Below, piece after piece: positions 21,360-32,839 of a stretch of DNA of 64,000 bases (positions are counted from its first letter, which is position 1; the number at the start of each line of letters is the position of its first letter). Where the stretch lies: contig CM067072.1 of assembly GCA_033980235.1 (NCBI GenBank), positions 15,689,047-15,753,046 on the forward strand, read 5' to 3'. The notes under the pieces were generated by a model. That model made no database searches. It was not told the origin of the DNA and saw only the letters and a list, made by a program, of their open reading frames with translations. Position numbers and translations under genes: made by a program. Source of the DNA: Diadema setosum (lineage: Eukaryota > Echinodermata > Echinoidea > Diadematoida > Diadematidae).

Positions 21360-23430
21360 GAGAAGACGGAGACTTCAGTGCAAAGATCCATAAAAGATCT
21401 GAATATGCAGAATTTCGGTCATTCAGAAATCTTGATGAGGAGGAATTTTATAGTGATTTGAGAAGTGCTTCTTGGCAGGTCATAATTTAAGATAAAGATG
21501 GCGTTGATGATGCGAGGGATAATACTAGTGGTTGACTCTATTCAATGATGCTATCAACAAGCACATCATACCTTTGCGTAAAAAAAGGGTAAGAAAACAA
21601 GCATCTCCATGTATATCTTACAAGTATAAGCTCATAATGGAACTTGATAAACTTCTCAAAGCTGCTAAAGCTAACAATAGTGATGGTCTTTGGAAACACA
21701 TATAGATATCTAAAGAACACAAACACTCATCTCTTGAGAATGAGCATAAAACAATATAACACTGATCAAACTGTACAACGTCGTAACTAAATTAAGAAAA
21801 TGCCTATACAAGTCATCACCTTATAATTCTTTACCATAAAGGTTGATGGTGCAGAAGTATCGGACTACGCAAATATTACTGAAGTATTCGACAACTTGTT
21901 CAAGTGTTATTTTGAATTTTCTTATATAAGTTTTGTTTGTAGTATTATATTATCATTGTGTAAATTTAAGATTTTGTGGTCTTGGAAGGGTTAAGGTAGC
22001 TTCGGTTATATAGGGTTATAAAGAATTGTATATGTATAATTGTGTAATAGATTTGTAGGTGTTGTTTGTATTCACTGTGCCTGTCATAGACATCATGTAA
22101 TTGTGATGTGAGATGTATTTGTATTGTCATGATTATTTTGGTACAATGTATATGTCAATGCTGGAAACAAAATTTCTATGTCTGACATAGACCAATAAAG
22201 ATGAATGAATGAATGAATAAGGTGAACAAGTTATCGAATTATATTACCTGATTAGATATTATCAAATAATATATCATCTTATGCTACTAAAGTTATAAAA
22301 GATCCGCAGAGAAATACTTTTAAAATGATGAGGACAAAGGTTTTGGTCCAACTCATTCTCAATTTAATCTAAATGTGATAATAAGAGGGTTTTTTTTTGT
22401 ATTGAAAAACATTGAACTTCTTGGTATAGAATAAGCAACCAGAGAAGATCACATCAGCTGCAAACTTTTAAAGATAACAAAGAATGTTATCGCAGATTTT
22501 TTTTTTTTGGGTAATATTATTAACAAATACCTGTTTGTGGGAGTTGTTCCACGTGAATGGAAAAGGCTTGGGTAGCACAAATATTGGATGATGGTGATAT
22601 CTTTTCGTTAAATGATATCGTCACATTCTAATCTGACCAATCGCAAGTGAAATTATAGAAAGGGCTTTCCATCAACAAGTGAACGAATTCTTGAAAGCGA
22701 ATTACATCCTAATCAATCTGGTATAGACCATTGCCATCCACAGCAACTGCTCTTGCAAAACTAGTGAATCTAAGATCATGGATCGTTATAAGATAATAAT
22801 CAAATTTCTGGAGTTACCTTGGAAGATCTTCCGAAGGCATGATACTGTAGACCATGAACTGCTTTTGCATAATAAGCTATCGTGCACGGTATTAAGACGA
22901 CTGTTGATTAATTCGAATTACATACTTTAATGATAGACAGCAAGTGACCCAATTCAAAGGAGCCACTGAGTCCCATCCATCAGCTACCACATAAGGTGTG
23001 CCACAAGGGTCAATTCTTGGTCCCCTTTCATTTTCATTATGTTAGCAGCCTACCTGAGTGTACTCAGAAGGTATATATATGAGAGATAATGTACGCTGAC
23101 GATACGACCCTCACTGTCAGTGCTAATGATGCTACAGTTTTGGAGGAAAAATTAGCTGCTGTCCTAAACAAAGTTATGGCGTCAGATCAAGGAGACGTCA
23201 TGATTATCGATTCCCGTGCTAATCTCGGGAAGATTGAAACTTTCAGTATCGTATCTCATTGAATGGTTGTTTGATTAAGAAAGTTCAGTTCACCAAATCT
23301 GTTCAGAAGTATTGATAGATGAAGAACTGGAATGGTCTTAACAAATTGAAAAGGTATGTAAACTTACCCAGAAAAGTGTTTGCATGACTCGATTACTGGT
23401 ATTACTGGTCTGCTGATAATACGGGGTGGC
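21360..23430 (+). pseudogene. Decayed non-LTR retrotransposon (LINE B)
   Basis: Reading across several frameshifts gives the usual order of a LINE ORF2. A pre-RT linker (DLRSASWQVI near 21455, then KKRVRKQ) comes first. VPREWK follows near 22546, then KAFDTVDHELL near 22833-22865. The block GVPQG.ILGPL lies near 22993, and MYADDTTLTVSAND at about 23089-23130 retains the catalytic YADD. Stops and indels make it inactive. A separate LINE 3' end (21915-22218) and a MITE (23434-23566) interrupt it. Confidence 0.75.
21915..22218 (+). mobile_element. 3' end of a second LINE with (TGAA)n tail
   Basis: A non-coding stretch ends in a polyadenylation-like CCAATAAAGATGAATGAATG and a short TGAA repeat tail, typical of the 3' ends of L2/CR1-like elements. 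It splits LINE B, whose coding remnants resume after it. It is a 5'-truncated insertion. Confidence 0.55.
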
Positions 23431-23433
23431 ATT

Positions 23434-23566
23434 TAGTCTGGTTTCCAGACCCTTTGCCAACTGTACTCCCTTCCACAAAATGCGCCTTTCGCGGCGATTT
23501 GTCACTGAGGGCGTAAATATTTTGGGAAGGAAAATAGTACGAGCAGACGGTCTGGAAGCCAGACTA
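23434..23566. mobile_element. Short MITE with 18-bp TIRs and 9-bp duplication
   Basis: Ends TAGTCTGGTTTCCAGACC and the complement of TAGTCTGGCTTCCAGACC match 17 of 18. The flanks GGTGGCATT and GGTGGCACT form an 8-9 bp target duplication with one change, as for hAT (8 bp) or MULE/Kolobok-like (9 bp) elements. It is inserted at the 3' end of LINE B. Confidence 0.8.
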
Positions 23567-23616
23567 GGTGGCACTAAAAACCTTAAAGATAAGTATGACG
23601 CACCTCAAACACAATA

Positions 23617-23671
<55 letters not shown>
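23617..23671. repeat. (CAA)n microsatellite
   Basis: About 18 CAA units. The phrase CCTTAAAGATAAGTA occurs on both sides (about 23581 and 23678), perhaps a small duplication around the tract. Confidence 0.9.
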
Positions 23672-23673
<2 letters not shown>

Positions 23674-23938
23674 ACTGGCCTTAAAGATAAGTAACGGCAA
23701 GAACAACGATCAGCACAGAGGACCACGCATCAGAGCACATAAGAAGTCCTTGCCCTCTTCAAGATACGAATTGCCCCCCCCCCCCCACTGCCAAACAGTC
23801 AGAGACATGCAAAATGTTCGATTGGTTCCTTTGAATATAAATCCATCCAAAAGCTTCTTACGGATTGTGTTGAGATGATACATGTAGGCCCTATAAGTCT
23901 TTTCACCTCCAGGCCAAGAAAGACTTCTTTGTTGTCGC

Positions 23939-24333
23939 TTCAAAGGGACTGTTCAGTACTGATTGAGGTGGGGATTCATGTTTTGAACATTCCTAAGTGA
24001 GATGATGAGAAACCTCTTATGAAATATGAAAGAGCGTGTAATTTTAAGAAGGATTCAACGTTTATTTTTTGATGAAAATTGGTTTTCAAATGGATGAGAT
24101 ATCCTAAAAAGTGCTAATAATAAAAGGTGACATGCCACAACTTTATTAGGATCTCTTTGTTTCACCTTGTTTTTGGATATCTTAGCCATTTCAAAACCGA
24201 TTTTCATCGAATAAACTTTCGATACCCCTTAGAAATGCATGCTCTTTGACATCTCATAGAGTGGTTTCTGAATATCTCGCAAAACGTTAAAAGCTAAATC
24301 CTCACCTCGACCAGAACTGTACACACCCTTTAA
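23939..24333. mobile_element. Foldback MITE, family B, copy 2
   Basis: The left end AAAGGGACTGTTCAGTACTG and the right end (AGAACTGTACACACCCTTTAA) are complementary, with TTAA at the right and TTCA at the left. The internal arms include GATGAAAATTGGTTTTCAAA and its near complement. Outer arms match 16234-16837. Confidence 0.75.
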
Positions 24334-25291
24334 CCCTAATCAGGCCAATTTTTTTCCTTTTTTTTTTCCTCAGGGAAGGGGGGGGGGGGGGGAGGGAGCG
24401 GCTATGATGCTTAAACTGGAGGGGACCGATTCCGCCACCCTCCCCCTAGTTCAGATTCTGAACGTTTTTAATTGGATTTTATCCTCCCTGTATACCGCAC
24501 ACTGCAGTCTCGCACACAACGCCTGTGCTTTCTTCGCCGCTTGGTGGCGATGCCCCGAGAATTTGCACGCCCGAGAGCGTTTTCGGAGCCGAATACAATA
24601 GTCATGACCCAACAATTTTCTCTTGATGAATGAAATTAGAGAACACCAGTAAACGTCCCCGAAACTTCAACATACTTTGAGCTGAAGAAATGTTTATTAT
24701 TCAAAAGTCGGTGAGAGTCAATATTAACGTGCGGCAGTTCAGAATTTTCCCAATCATCGTATCATTTCGCCCTTTTTCTCGTAATCTGCTATCGTTGTGT
24801 ATGGACTTCTCTGTGTTGGGTTTTTTTTGCGTGTAGGTGTGTGTGTGTGTGTATCTTTAGGGGGTGGCAGGTCATGCTTGAATGGGGACTATAAAAATTA
24901 CGATAAATCTCACCTCTGTATGCCCTTCTAAAGGCCCAACCCCACCTTTGCAAATGTTAGTCAAGGCCATAATTATATCAGAACACAATTTCCTATTGTT
25001 ATAATACCCCCACGTCTGTTATATTCATTGCGTGAAAGCTTTCATGTTAATACACGCTCCACACTTCGATGATCTAATCATTGACTGCTGTAAGGGATAT
25101 AATGCTCGTTAAATAATTTAATATGAAAATGAATGGGAAACACGATATTCTTACGTGAAAAGCAGATACTACAGATAATGTATATGTACAAGAAAGTTTG
25201 CTGACGTAGCCTAATAGGCCCTGTTGCATGAAAAGATGCAACCAAGCTCACAAAATAAAACGTAAGCCAGTTATCAGCCGATCAGAATGGA
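24334..25291. other. No gene seen
   Basis: Contains T-runs, a G-run (about 24377-24391), a GC-richer patch 24400-24600 open in one frame without splice support, and a short (GT)n near 24838. Confidence 0.4.
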
Positions 25292-25812
25292 CACTGAAAA
25301 AAGTCCGGTGTTAAATATGAAACCGAGCTGGTGTTAAATTTCCGGTGCTCATTCATGGTGTTAGATTAACACCTCCGGGTGTCATTTCAAAATTAAAATT
25401 GTTTTTTTTTTATAGTTTCTTAGTTACTGCACTTCCTTTGAACTTCAACAAGACGATAAAGAATTTTCCGATAAAGTACTTGTTTTTGAAAAAATCTGTA
25501 AATACATTTACACCACAGTAACACCAGGTGGTGTGGTCCCCTATTGAAGCTGGACGGGTATTATACAATTGAAATTAACACCACCAATATCAAATCAACA
25601 CCATGCGATGTCATTATTGAATTAACACTAGCGCAGTGTCAAAACATCACCAGCCACAGTGTCACATTAACACCACGAAGTGCCAGGCGAACACTTTTTA
25701 ACACCGTCACAATACATTTTCTACACCTGTGGGTGTGGTCCTCTATTGAAGTTTGATCGGTGTTAGATTTAACACTCATGGTGTTAAATCTGACACCGAT
25801 GTTTTTACAGTG
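25292..25812. mobile_element. CACTG-ended element made of GGTGT/ACACC dyads, copy 1
   Basis: Ends read CACTGAAAAAAGTCCGGTGT and the complement of CACTGTAAAAACATCGGTGT. The interior repeats GGTGTTA and TAACACC words in both orientations a dozen or more times, so nearly any part can pair with another. The 36839-37381 copy has the same order of blocks. It is non-coding. Confidence 0.75.
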
Positions 25813-26441
25813 GAGTATTGACAAACTTATGTTTGATTTTCTGACTTGATCTCAATTTTTATGCAGTATGACCCTGAGTGCCTCATACTTATATCTTATA
25901 AATCGTTTTGATCACAAGGTTTGACAGGACTTTGTAAGAATCATTGAAGTCAAAACACACGACATAAGATATCATTAGTTTTGAAAGTGCAGAGATATTG
26001 AATAAGACTGACATTTGCATTCGGAATCTAAGATATTAGTTTTTTTTTTCGGATACCAGACTGGTACCTTTAAGAGTGTAAGATTGAAGGAATGAGTGGT
26101 ATGGGGTGGAGGGTGCTGTAAGAATTTTAGATGGCGCCATATATACGCTAGTTAGAAGCGTGATTGATTTCTGGCATTATAACAGATCTAATGTAAGTAT
26201 TTCGTTTTTGTATACCTCATGCTACATGTGAGTGTCAACTTGTCTTTAGCAGTGAAATAACTTACAAATTGAGAGACGAAATGAAGAACATCATGTACTA
26301 ATCTAACTTTGCCATTCTGATACAATGTTATTCACCTTTGGCAGCCAGTGGATGGCAAGCGCAAAACGGCGTTAACCTCGTTCAAATTGTGCCGCGTGGT
26401 GACCTCTCTTGAAGTTGTGCAATGTGTCGTACAGGGTTACA

Positions 26442-26442
<1 letters not shown>

Positions 26443-26528
<86 letters not shown>

Positions 26529-26534
26529 GTGTGT
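26443..26534. repeat. (GT)n microsatellite
   Basis: About 45 GT units with two C interruptions. Confidence 0.95.
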
Positions 26535-26689
26535 ACTTGTTGTGTTTACCCTGTAACAAACATTATAAGGCCTATGAGACTGACCGAGTAATGTAGGCTG
26601 GGTCTATCTACTGTTTGAGTGTTTTTCGTGTTTGCTTACAGAAATGTGAAAACTGAGCGCACAAAGGACGGCTCGAGGAGTTCAGGGAG

Positions 26690-28947
26690 GTATGTAACCC
26701 TTTCACAACAAAAGCAAGCTGTTATGCAAGTCTCCAGTACAAAGGGACGTGGACTGCAGCCACCCGGCGAAAGAGGAGATTTTACCGAACAATGCTGCCG
26801 CATTAGATAATTTATGATTACGAAGCAAAACTTTTGAATACACAAGCCATTCTTCACCCGGCGCACTTCACATTGGTTAACGTCTCAAGCGTGACATATT
26901 GTCCTCCGAACAACAGAGCATTTTATCTCGTTTCGAACGCTTCTCACGCAAGCTTCTACCTCGAGGCAAAATGGCGACATTAACCATCCTAAATATAGAT
27001 TATCTTAACAAAAGAATTTTTATTTTTGGATTTATGGGAGACTAAATTTAGCTTTTTCATGCAGCGAAATTGCTATTTTTGGGCCGTGCTTGTCTCTTTC
27101 ATTCATCGGAACCACAAAAGTACCCCGACCGCCTTTGATTCAATATCGTGGTACGGTCTCCATCAAGGGAAAACTATGACGAGATAGAATTGTGTCGAAA
27201 AGAAAAAAAGGTCACGGTATTTGATCATGCGAATCAGGTACTTTGCGCTGTCTATTTTGTTTTCTTGTTTTCTTTTTCTTTTTTTTTTGCCTTTCGCACA
27301 CAGAGAAAGAATGAAAATACAAAATGGAAGTTCGCTCCGCTTCTTCCTAATATCAAATTCGAATTTTCTGTTCTTTTCTTCTATTTGAAGAAAACAGCCT
27401 TCCCTATCGATTAGATGTTAAACAGATTTATGGTTGGTGTTTTTACGGTATTTCTAATTGTATGAGGGTTTTTCCAGATGGCCAGACGGCTGTGCTTGTG
27501 AGATTTCAGTTAGGCTTACGAGGACATTCTGCATGCCGGCATAGAAAATAGACGGTGGTGGTCTTGTGCTATAGACTTTACTCCTACAAAATGGTCAAAT
27601 CAGGGTCACAAAGTTTGCCTCCTTACCATTATACTTGGATCGCGCACGCTTCGCTTTTGGCGCTAATTTTAAGTGATCAAGGCTACACATATCATAATCA
27701 TGTCATGACGTCATGAACTCTCGTAGTCTCCTTATCCAGTGATTACAACAGCAAAACCTTTATAAATGAATAACTTTTGCATCGATTGTCCGATTTTCCT
27801 CAAACGTTCATTGATGTGTTCTACTAGTGTCGCTGCTTTCACTCAATCCACATTTCTCTTTGGGTTTCGGTTTCCTATAATCGGTCCACTTCATCAAAGG
27901 GGAAAATTTGAATAATTTCATCGCAAAAAAGTATAATCCAATCATCAGATATAACCTAGCATGACCTAGAGTGAAACGAAGCCTTTCAGCTAGCGATACC
28001 TCACTTGTAATGAAGAATTATAAGGAACATTATTGAAGTTACAATTGAAATCATCCCGTATTTTCTTATCAATTTCGTTTTTAGCGTTTTGATAGCAAAT
28101 ACCTCAAATTTACAAAATGGACTAGCTCGTTTTGAGATAAAAATGTATATTTTTAGATAATATCGGTTATAGACGAAGCCACAAGAAGGATTTCATCGCT
28201 TACTAACATAATTATTATGTAAAGTGCTTCGTTCCACAGTTGACACATTTAAAGCTGTATCTGCGCTTGCTCGTAATTTTATTTCAAAAATGAATGAACG
28301 AAAAGTTTATTTGATACAAAAGATTGTATTTCATAAATGCTACTATGTGCAATCATATGAATATACATTGTTTTTACATGTACATATAAATAAGTTATTG
28401 TAAAGAGCTCTTTTCTTGATAAAATAAAGTCACAAAATATGATTGTATTTCATTACATACTAGTAATATTTCACCTTATTATGTGAATGGGCTGCATTGA
28501 CATTAACTGGTAGGCCTGTATGATAACTATTGTTGTGTAATTATGATTTGGTTGCAAATGGAATAAATGAAATATATTTTTTTTATAATATGTATATATA
28601 CTCGAACATCTCTGGATATAGATTTTGATATACATTATGAAATATTTTCCTACTTTCAGAATAGATTTCATATATAATATGTAAAAACATATGATATGCC
28701 TTGTCTAAAGTGTGTGCTTGGTTTTTGAATTGATAGAATACTGGAAACATGCTGTTCAATGCATTCTTCACTTGGCGCTGTAAACCGTAATGGACGGTTT
28801 ACGGTTACCAATGAAGGGCTCATATAGCATAACACTCATGTGCGATAATCCCATGCAACTGCCTCTATCGCAAAGAAGCGATAATTACAATGTCATGATT
28901 ATGACATAGGACCAAACGGTGTCTTTAAACGGTTTTTTTTTTTTCAG
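26690..28947. other. No gene supported; partial family A MITE at 27700-27880
   Basis: 27700-27880 is the right half of family A (AATAACTTTTGCATCGATTG, then GCTTTCACTCAATCCACAT, then GGGTTTCGGTTTCCT). Around 28075-28160 a weaker match to the nested repeat of 16490-16743 is visible. I see nothing else that I can support. Confidence 0.5.
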
Positions 28948-29077
28948 CCTTCACCGAGTTACAGACAGGGCAAATGAAATAGCATTGGTGTTAGCAGCTA
29001 ATCGCTATGGAGAAGACGAATTTGGCGAACTGCGTGGATCTTTTAAAAGAATACTGAAATATACAACGTGGATTGAT
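28948..29077 (+). CDS. Candidate exon, unrecognised
   Basis: A strong acceptor (about a dozen T then CAG, ending 28947) precedes an open segment whose peptide begins LHRVTDRANEIALVLAANRY and continues GEDEFGELRGSFKRILKYT. A GAT|GTATTC donor is possible at 29078. If there is no splice, the frame stops with TAA at 29105-29107. The peptide is mixed and charged, unlike the translated AT-rich flanks. A 48-nt candidate exon at 26642-26689 ends in a compatible phase. Family unknown. Confidence 0.35.
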
Positions 29078-29224
29078 GTATTCCTACTTTCAGAAATATT
29101 CCCTTAACCCCCTAACTCTTTAACTTTGCGATTACAACGAACAGGAATTCGGACAACAATGACACATGATTCGGAATTAATTTTCTTTTCAGTCACACAT
29201 GCATCATTATTTGCATGCATGTTA

Positions 29225-29722
29225 TTACAGGACAAGTCCACCCAAATATATGCGCCGATTGAGTGAATGCAGCAATATCAAAGTAGAACACTTCAGAGAA
29301 GTTCGAAGACAGTGGGACGATCCGTTCAAAAGTTATGAATTCATATGAATTTATAAGGATAAGGAAAAATTTAAAAAACAGTCATCATTATCTTATGAAA
29401 AGCAACAACAAAAAGTGATTCAAAGCTAATTTGATGAAAATCCATTTTCAAATGACTGAGATATCAAAAAAAGAAAAGAAAAGAAGGTAAAACAAAGTGG
29501 TCCTAATAAAAGGTGGGATCCACCTTTGAGTATATTATATAGGACCTCTTTGTTTCTGGATACCTCAGGCATTTCAAAGCCGACGCTTGTCTTAAGAACT
29601 TTTAATTCCTCTTAAAATTGTATGCTCTCTTATTTTTTCTTTAAAAATTGTAAATTATCTCGTAAAAACGGATAAAACCTGAATTCCAATCTCGCCCAAA
29701 ACTTTACAATCCCTTTCATACT
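29225..29722. mobile_element. Composite of family A and family B MITE fragments
   Basis: The left part (about 29225-29335) matches the family A arm (GATTGAGTGAATGCAGCAAT, then CGTTCAAAAGTTATGAATTC). The rest matches family B, including AAAATCCATTTTCAAATGAC and the terminal ACTTTACAATCCCTTTCAT. It is probably an insertion of one into the other or a recombinant. Confidence 0.6.
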
Positions 29723-29837
29723 GATCCCGTTGGCCCTATATTTGGACTATATGAGATGGGCGGGCATTGACAACTTGTCGATGGCACGAATCCATTACTT
29801 ACTCTTTTGATGGGGGTAACTACGTGAGTGCGAACTT

Positions 29838-30188
29838 TTGAATGCCACATCACTCTCCAATGTACAAGAAAACAAGTTTGGATTCATCCGCGTTGACTTT
29901 CCTGGCCCTTCTGTTTTATCGGAAGTGTCTGGTGCACGTGCAGCTAACAGAGTGAAAAGCAGTTCCAGTTCCAGTTATGCGATCGACACGCTAAACCAAC
30001 CTCGCCAACTGAAAATTGGCAGACATCTAACACGACACGCAAAACAAGACTTGCATTGCTCTTTCCCTTCACACAAGTTCACTGTCTTTAAGTCTGTAAA
30101 GTCATACGTTTTCGAGCGTGAAGGCGTAGCACAAGCACGCATCCACCTTGTCGCGCGGGCGTCTGCGTCATTATTGAAAAATTCATGA
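29838..30188 (+). other. CpG-richer segment with a 116-codon open frame
   Basis: The sequence is more balanced in composition than its flanks and holds several CpG dinucleotides, a CACGTG-like GTGCACGTGC and a GCGCGGGCG block. The plus frame encodes a serine run near residues 40-46 and no motif I recognise. The minus strand is also open for 85 codons. It may be a promoter-proximal region or an exon; I cannot decide. Confidence 0.2.
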
Positions 30189-30868
30189 TGCACGTAGAAA
30201 GATTTTATGGGGGAAGACGGGGCAGAAAGCAAATAAAGACTCGCGAAAAATTGTGATATAAACTTTTACGACGAACATTCACATTGTCACAGAAGGTACC
30301 TTTTTTTTGAGAGGATTGCCGCACCTTATGACGCTCAGACAATGGTTGCATATAAATTACCCCTACACAAAGTCAGAAGCACGTTCAGTGTGCAGAAAAC
30401 CCCAAGGACAGTTTATCAAGCGTAACTTATCATACGTTGATAATAAATCTATATCACCATTCAACTCTGGCCATGTGCCTCATAAACCTCGCACTACTTG
30501 CCTTTAGGCATTTATTCTTTGCAACTTTGTAACAATCACTTGATATATAAGCATTAATGATAATAACAATGATAAAGACGATGAAATATATTACTAAAGG
30601 AATCCCTCTTACTACCCATAGTATCTCTTTGCAAACAAGATGTTATAATTCTTATCTTCTTTTTTTTTTTTCGTTGATGTTGATTGTCATGACAATTTCA
30701 TTACGTGAAGGGCATTGAGTAGTGTCTATAAAGTTCACCTTGCAAATCTAAAGCTCGCTATTATCTATTTGCAGGAGGAAAAACAATGTGAAAATACCGT
30801 GTTTAGTTGACTTTTCTTATGTTAACAGAGTAAAATCAAACCGAAAGAACCGTGGTAGTTTCAGATGA

Positions 30869-30870
<2 letters not shown>

Positions 30871-30925
<55 letters not shown>
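30871..30925. repeat. (TA)n microsatellite
   Basis: Uninterrupted TA repeat of about 55 bp. Confidence 0.95.
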
Positions 30926-30928
<3 letters not shown>

Positions 30929-31228
30929 AATCAACCCAACAAACCTGTCATCTTTGGACTGCACTCTCCTGTTGCGCAATAAATTGAAATGTGTTTCTCT
31001 GACAAAGTGGGGGAAAACAGACTTTATGATATTGATTTCACTTGACAAGAACAAACATACTGTTAGTTACATGAAAAATCTACAAACGATGCAATATACA
31101 TGATAATACATGTGTGTGTGCTTATCATGATATATTCCATGTATCGCATGACCTGACGTTCTATTTTTACATTAAAAATTATCATTATCTGTTATCTTTT
31201 TCTCTGGAGTTTTCCCCTTTTGTGTAAG

Positions 31229-31535
31229 TAAAGGCATTGTTTACCATTTGGAGATGAAACAAAAACCCAGCTTTGGTGCTTCGAAATGGTTCTATAATGT
31301 GCGATAGGGATAGAAAGAACCAGTGTAAACAAAATAATTTGTGTAATCAATGTCGAGTGTTGTTAAATATACAAAATGTGAATAATAGTTATAATGAAAT
31401 TTTATGTACAGACCGAACCATCTACAGTTGTGGTTTAGTGAGAATAATAGTGATATTTCTTTATATTTCGGGCTTTATTGCAAAATCTTTATATGGAAGG
31501 ATGTTTTGGGATACAGCTGACTTACACTTAGCACG
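31229..31535. mobile_element. MITE family D, right-truncated copy
   Basis: Matches 60503-60871 from the left end (AAAGGCAT..TTTACCATTTG) through GGTTTAGTGAGAA and GGCTTTATTGCAAAA to GGATGTTTTG.GATACA. The right terminus is missing. Open frames through both copies are therefore repeat-derived. Confidence 0.7.
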
Positions 31536-31589
31536 TGGGCCTCCATATCCAAGAGAACCGCATTCGATTACCGAATCTCACTGAGCAAT

Positions 31590-31735
31590 GTCGTGTCTAA
31601 GCATTTCTCCCCCTCTGGTAAGAGGCAAAACACTCTGTCCCTCGGATAGGACAGTAAATGAAAGTCCCGTATGTGAGTTATAGCCACGACTCACCCACGT
31701 AAAAGATACCACTTCATTCATTCACAACAAAATAA
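31590..31735 (+). repeat. Retroposon-like 3' segment
   Basis: The phrase TCCCTCGGATAGGACAGTAAA, then GTCCCGTATGTGAG, then ACCACTTCATTCATTCA resembles a tail shared by SINE/LINE-like repeats that I recall from several marine invertebrates. Only one copy lies here, so the assignment rests on memory. Downstream are an (AAC)n tract at about 31851-31876 and a region with no clear gene. Confidence 0.35.
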
Positions 31736-32284
31736 AGAGCAGGGTTGCCAGCCCGGTGAAGTGGTTTCTCTTTATACCGACCATGGACCCTACCACCCGT
31801 GTACCGACCATAATGGACTTTACGACCCAGGCACCCACACGGAAAAAAATAACAACAACAACAACAACAACAAAACAAAAACCGGGCGAATGATGTCGAC
31901 CCCTCGTGGTTCGTCTAAGGGGACTAACAATAGTCAGCAAGCGGTAGCAACCACCACAGGCACATTTTGCCATACGCTTGGATGATTTAATAACAATTTA
32001 AAAAATATCCCTCGATATGTAACAAAATGAGATATGTGGTTGAAAAATTGCCCTGCTTGGACGTTGCTAGAAAAACAACTCGACTCAAGAATTTCATCAA
32101 GTGAGGTATCACTGGAAATGTTTAATCTTGCTCATTATGATGATGAACATACTTCAAATACTTTACATTTGGTGCTTAACCCGTACTGCGATTAAACCCT
32201 TCATAACAGAGGGGCTGATTACGTGCGCTGTAAATTCATATAACAGTTTGAGTACATTGCAATGAAAACCGGGACAAATATTGT

Positions 32285-32600
32285 CAAATACTGTCTTTAG
32301 TTAGGCACCTTTTTATATCTATATGTCCTGTTTCAACAGACGTTTTGTATCAGTGGTTGAATCCATTCAGACCTTGAAAACAAACGAATGTACATGACCC
32401 ATCAACTGGAAAGCTTAAGAAGTGAGAAATAGGGACAATTTGGAGAACTGTATAGATTGAAAATACAATTGAGTGCTGTTAATTACTGTCTATAGTCAGG
32501 CATCTATATCTATCACTGGTGAATCCATTCAGAACTTGAAAATAACGAATGTACATGACCCATGCTTGTCAACCTTAAAATCTGAGAAATAGGGAAATTT
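32285..32600. repeat. Imperfect tandem duplication, about 190-bp period
   Basis: The block ACTGTCTTTAGTTAGGCAC, then GAATCCATTCAGACCTTGAA, then CGAATGTACATGACCCAT (about 32291-32405) recurs at about 32487-32570 with small changes. Confidence 0.75.
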
Positions 32601-32839
32601 TGACTACTATCGAGACATTTTTGAATTTTCTATACATTACTACATACAAATTGTCAATAAAATAGTGACAAAATTGAATAAAGAATTTAAAAGACGGCAC
32701 TTTCAATTGCCAAAAATAGGGAATGTCCCTATATAAAATAGGGACAGTTGGAATGTATGATGACCGCGTGCAGTTTTGCTTCGGGTAAAAGAAAGTAAAA
32801 AGAAATATCACTCATTATATCTCACAATATAAAATTGTT

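Noticed and set aside
31273..31584. 103-codon frame similar to one at 60635-60871
   Set aside because: Both are read-throughs of MITE family D.
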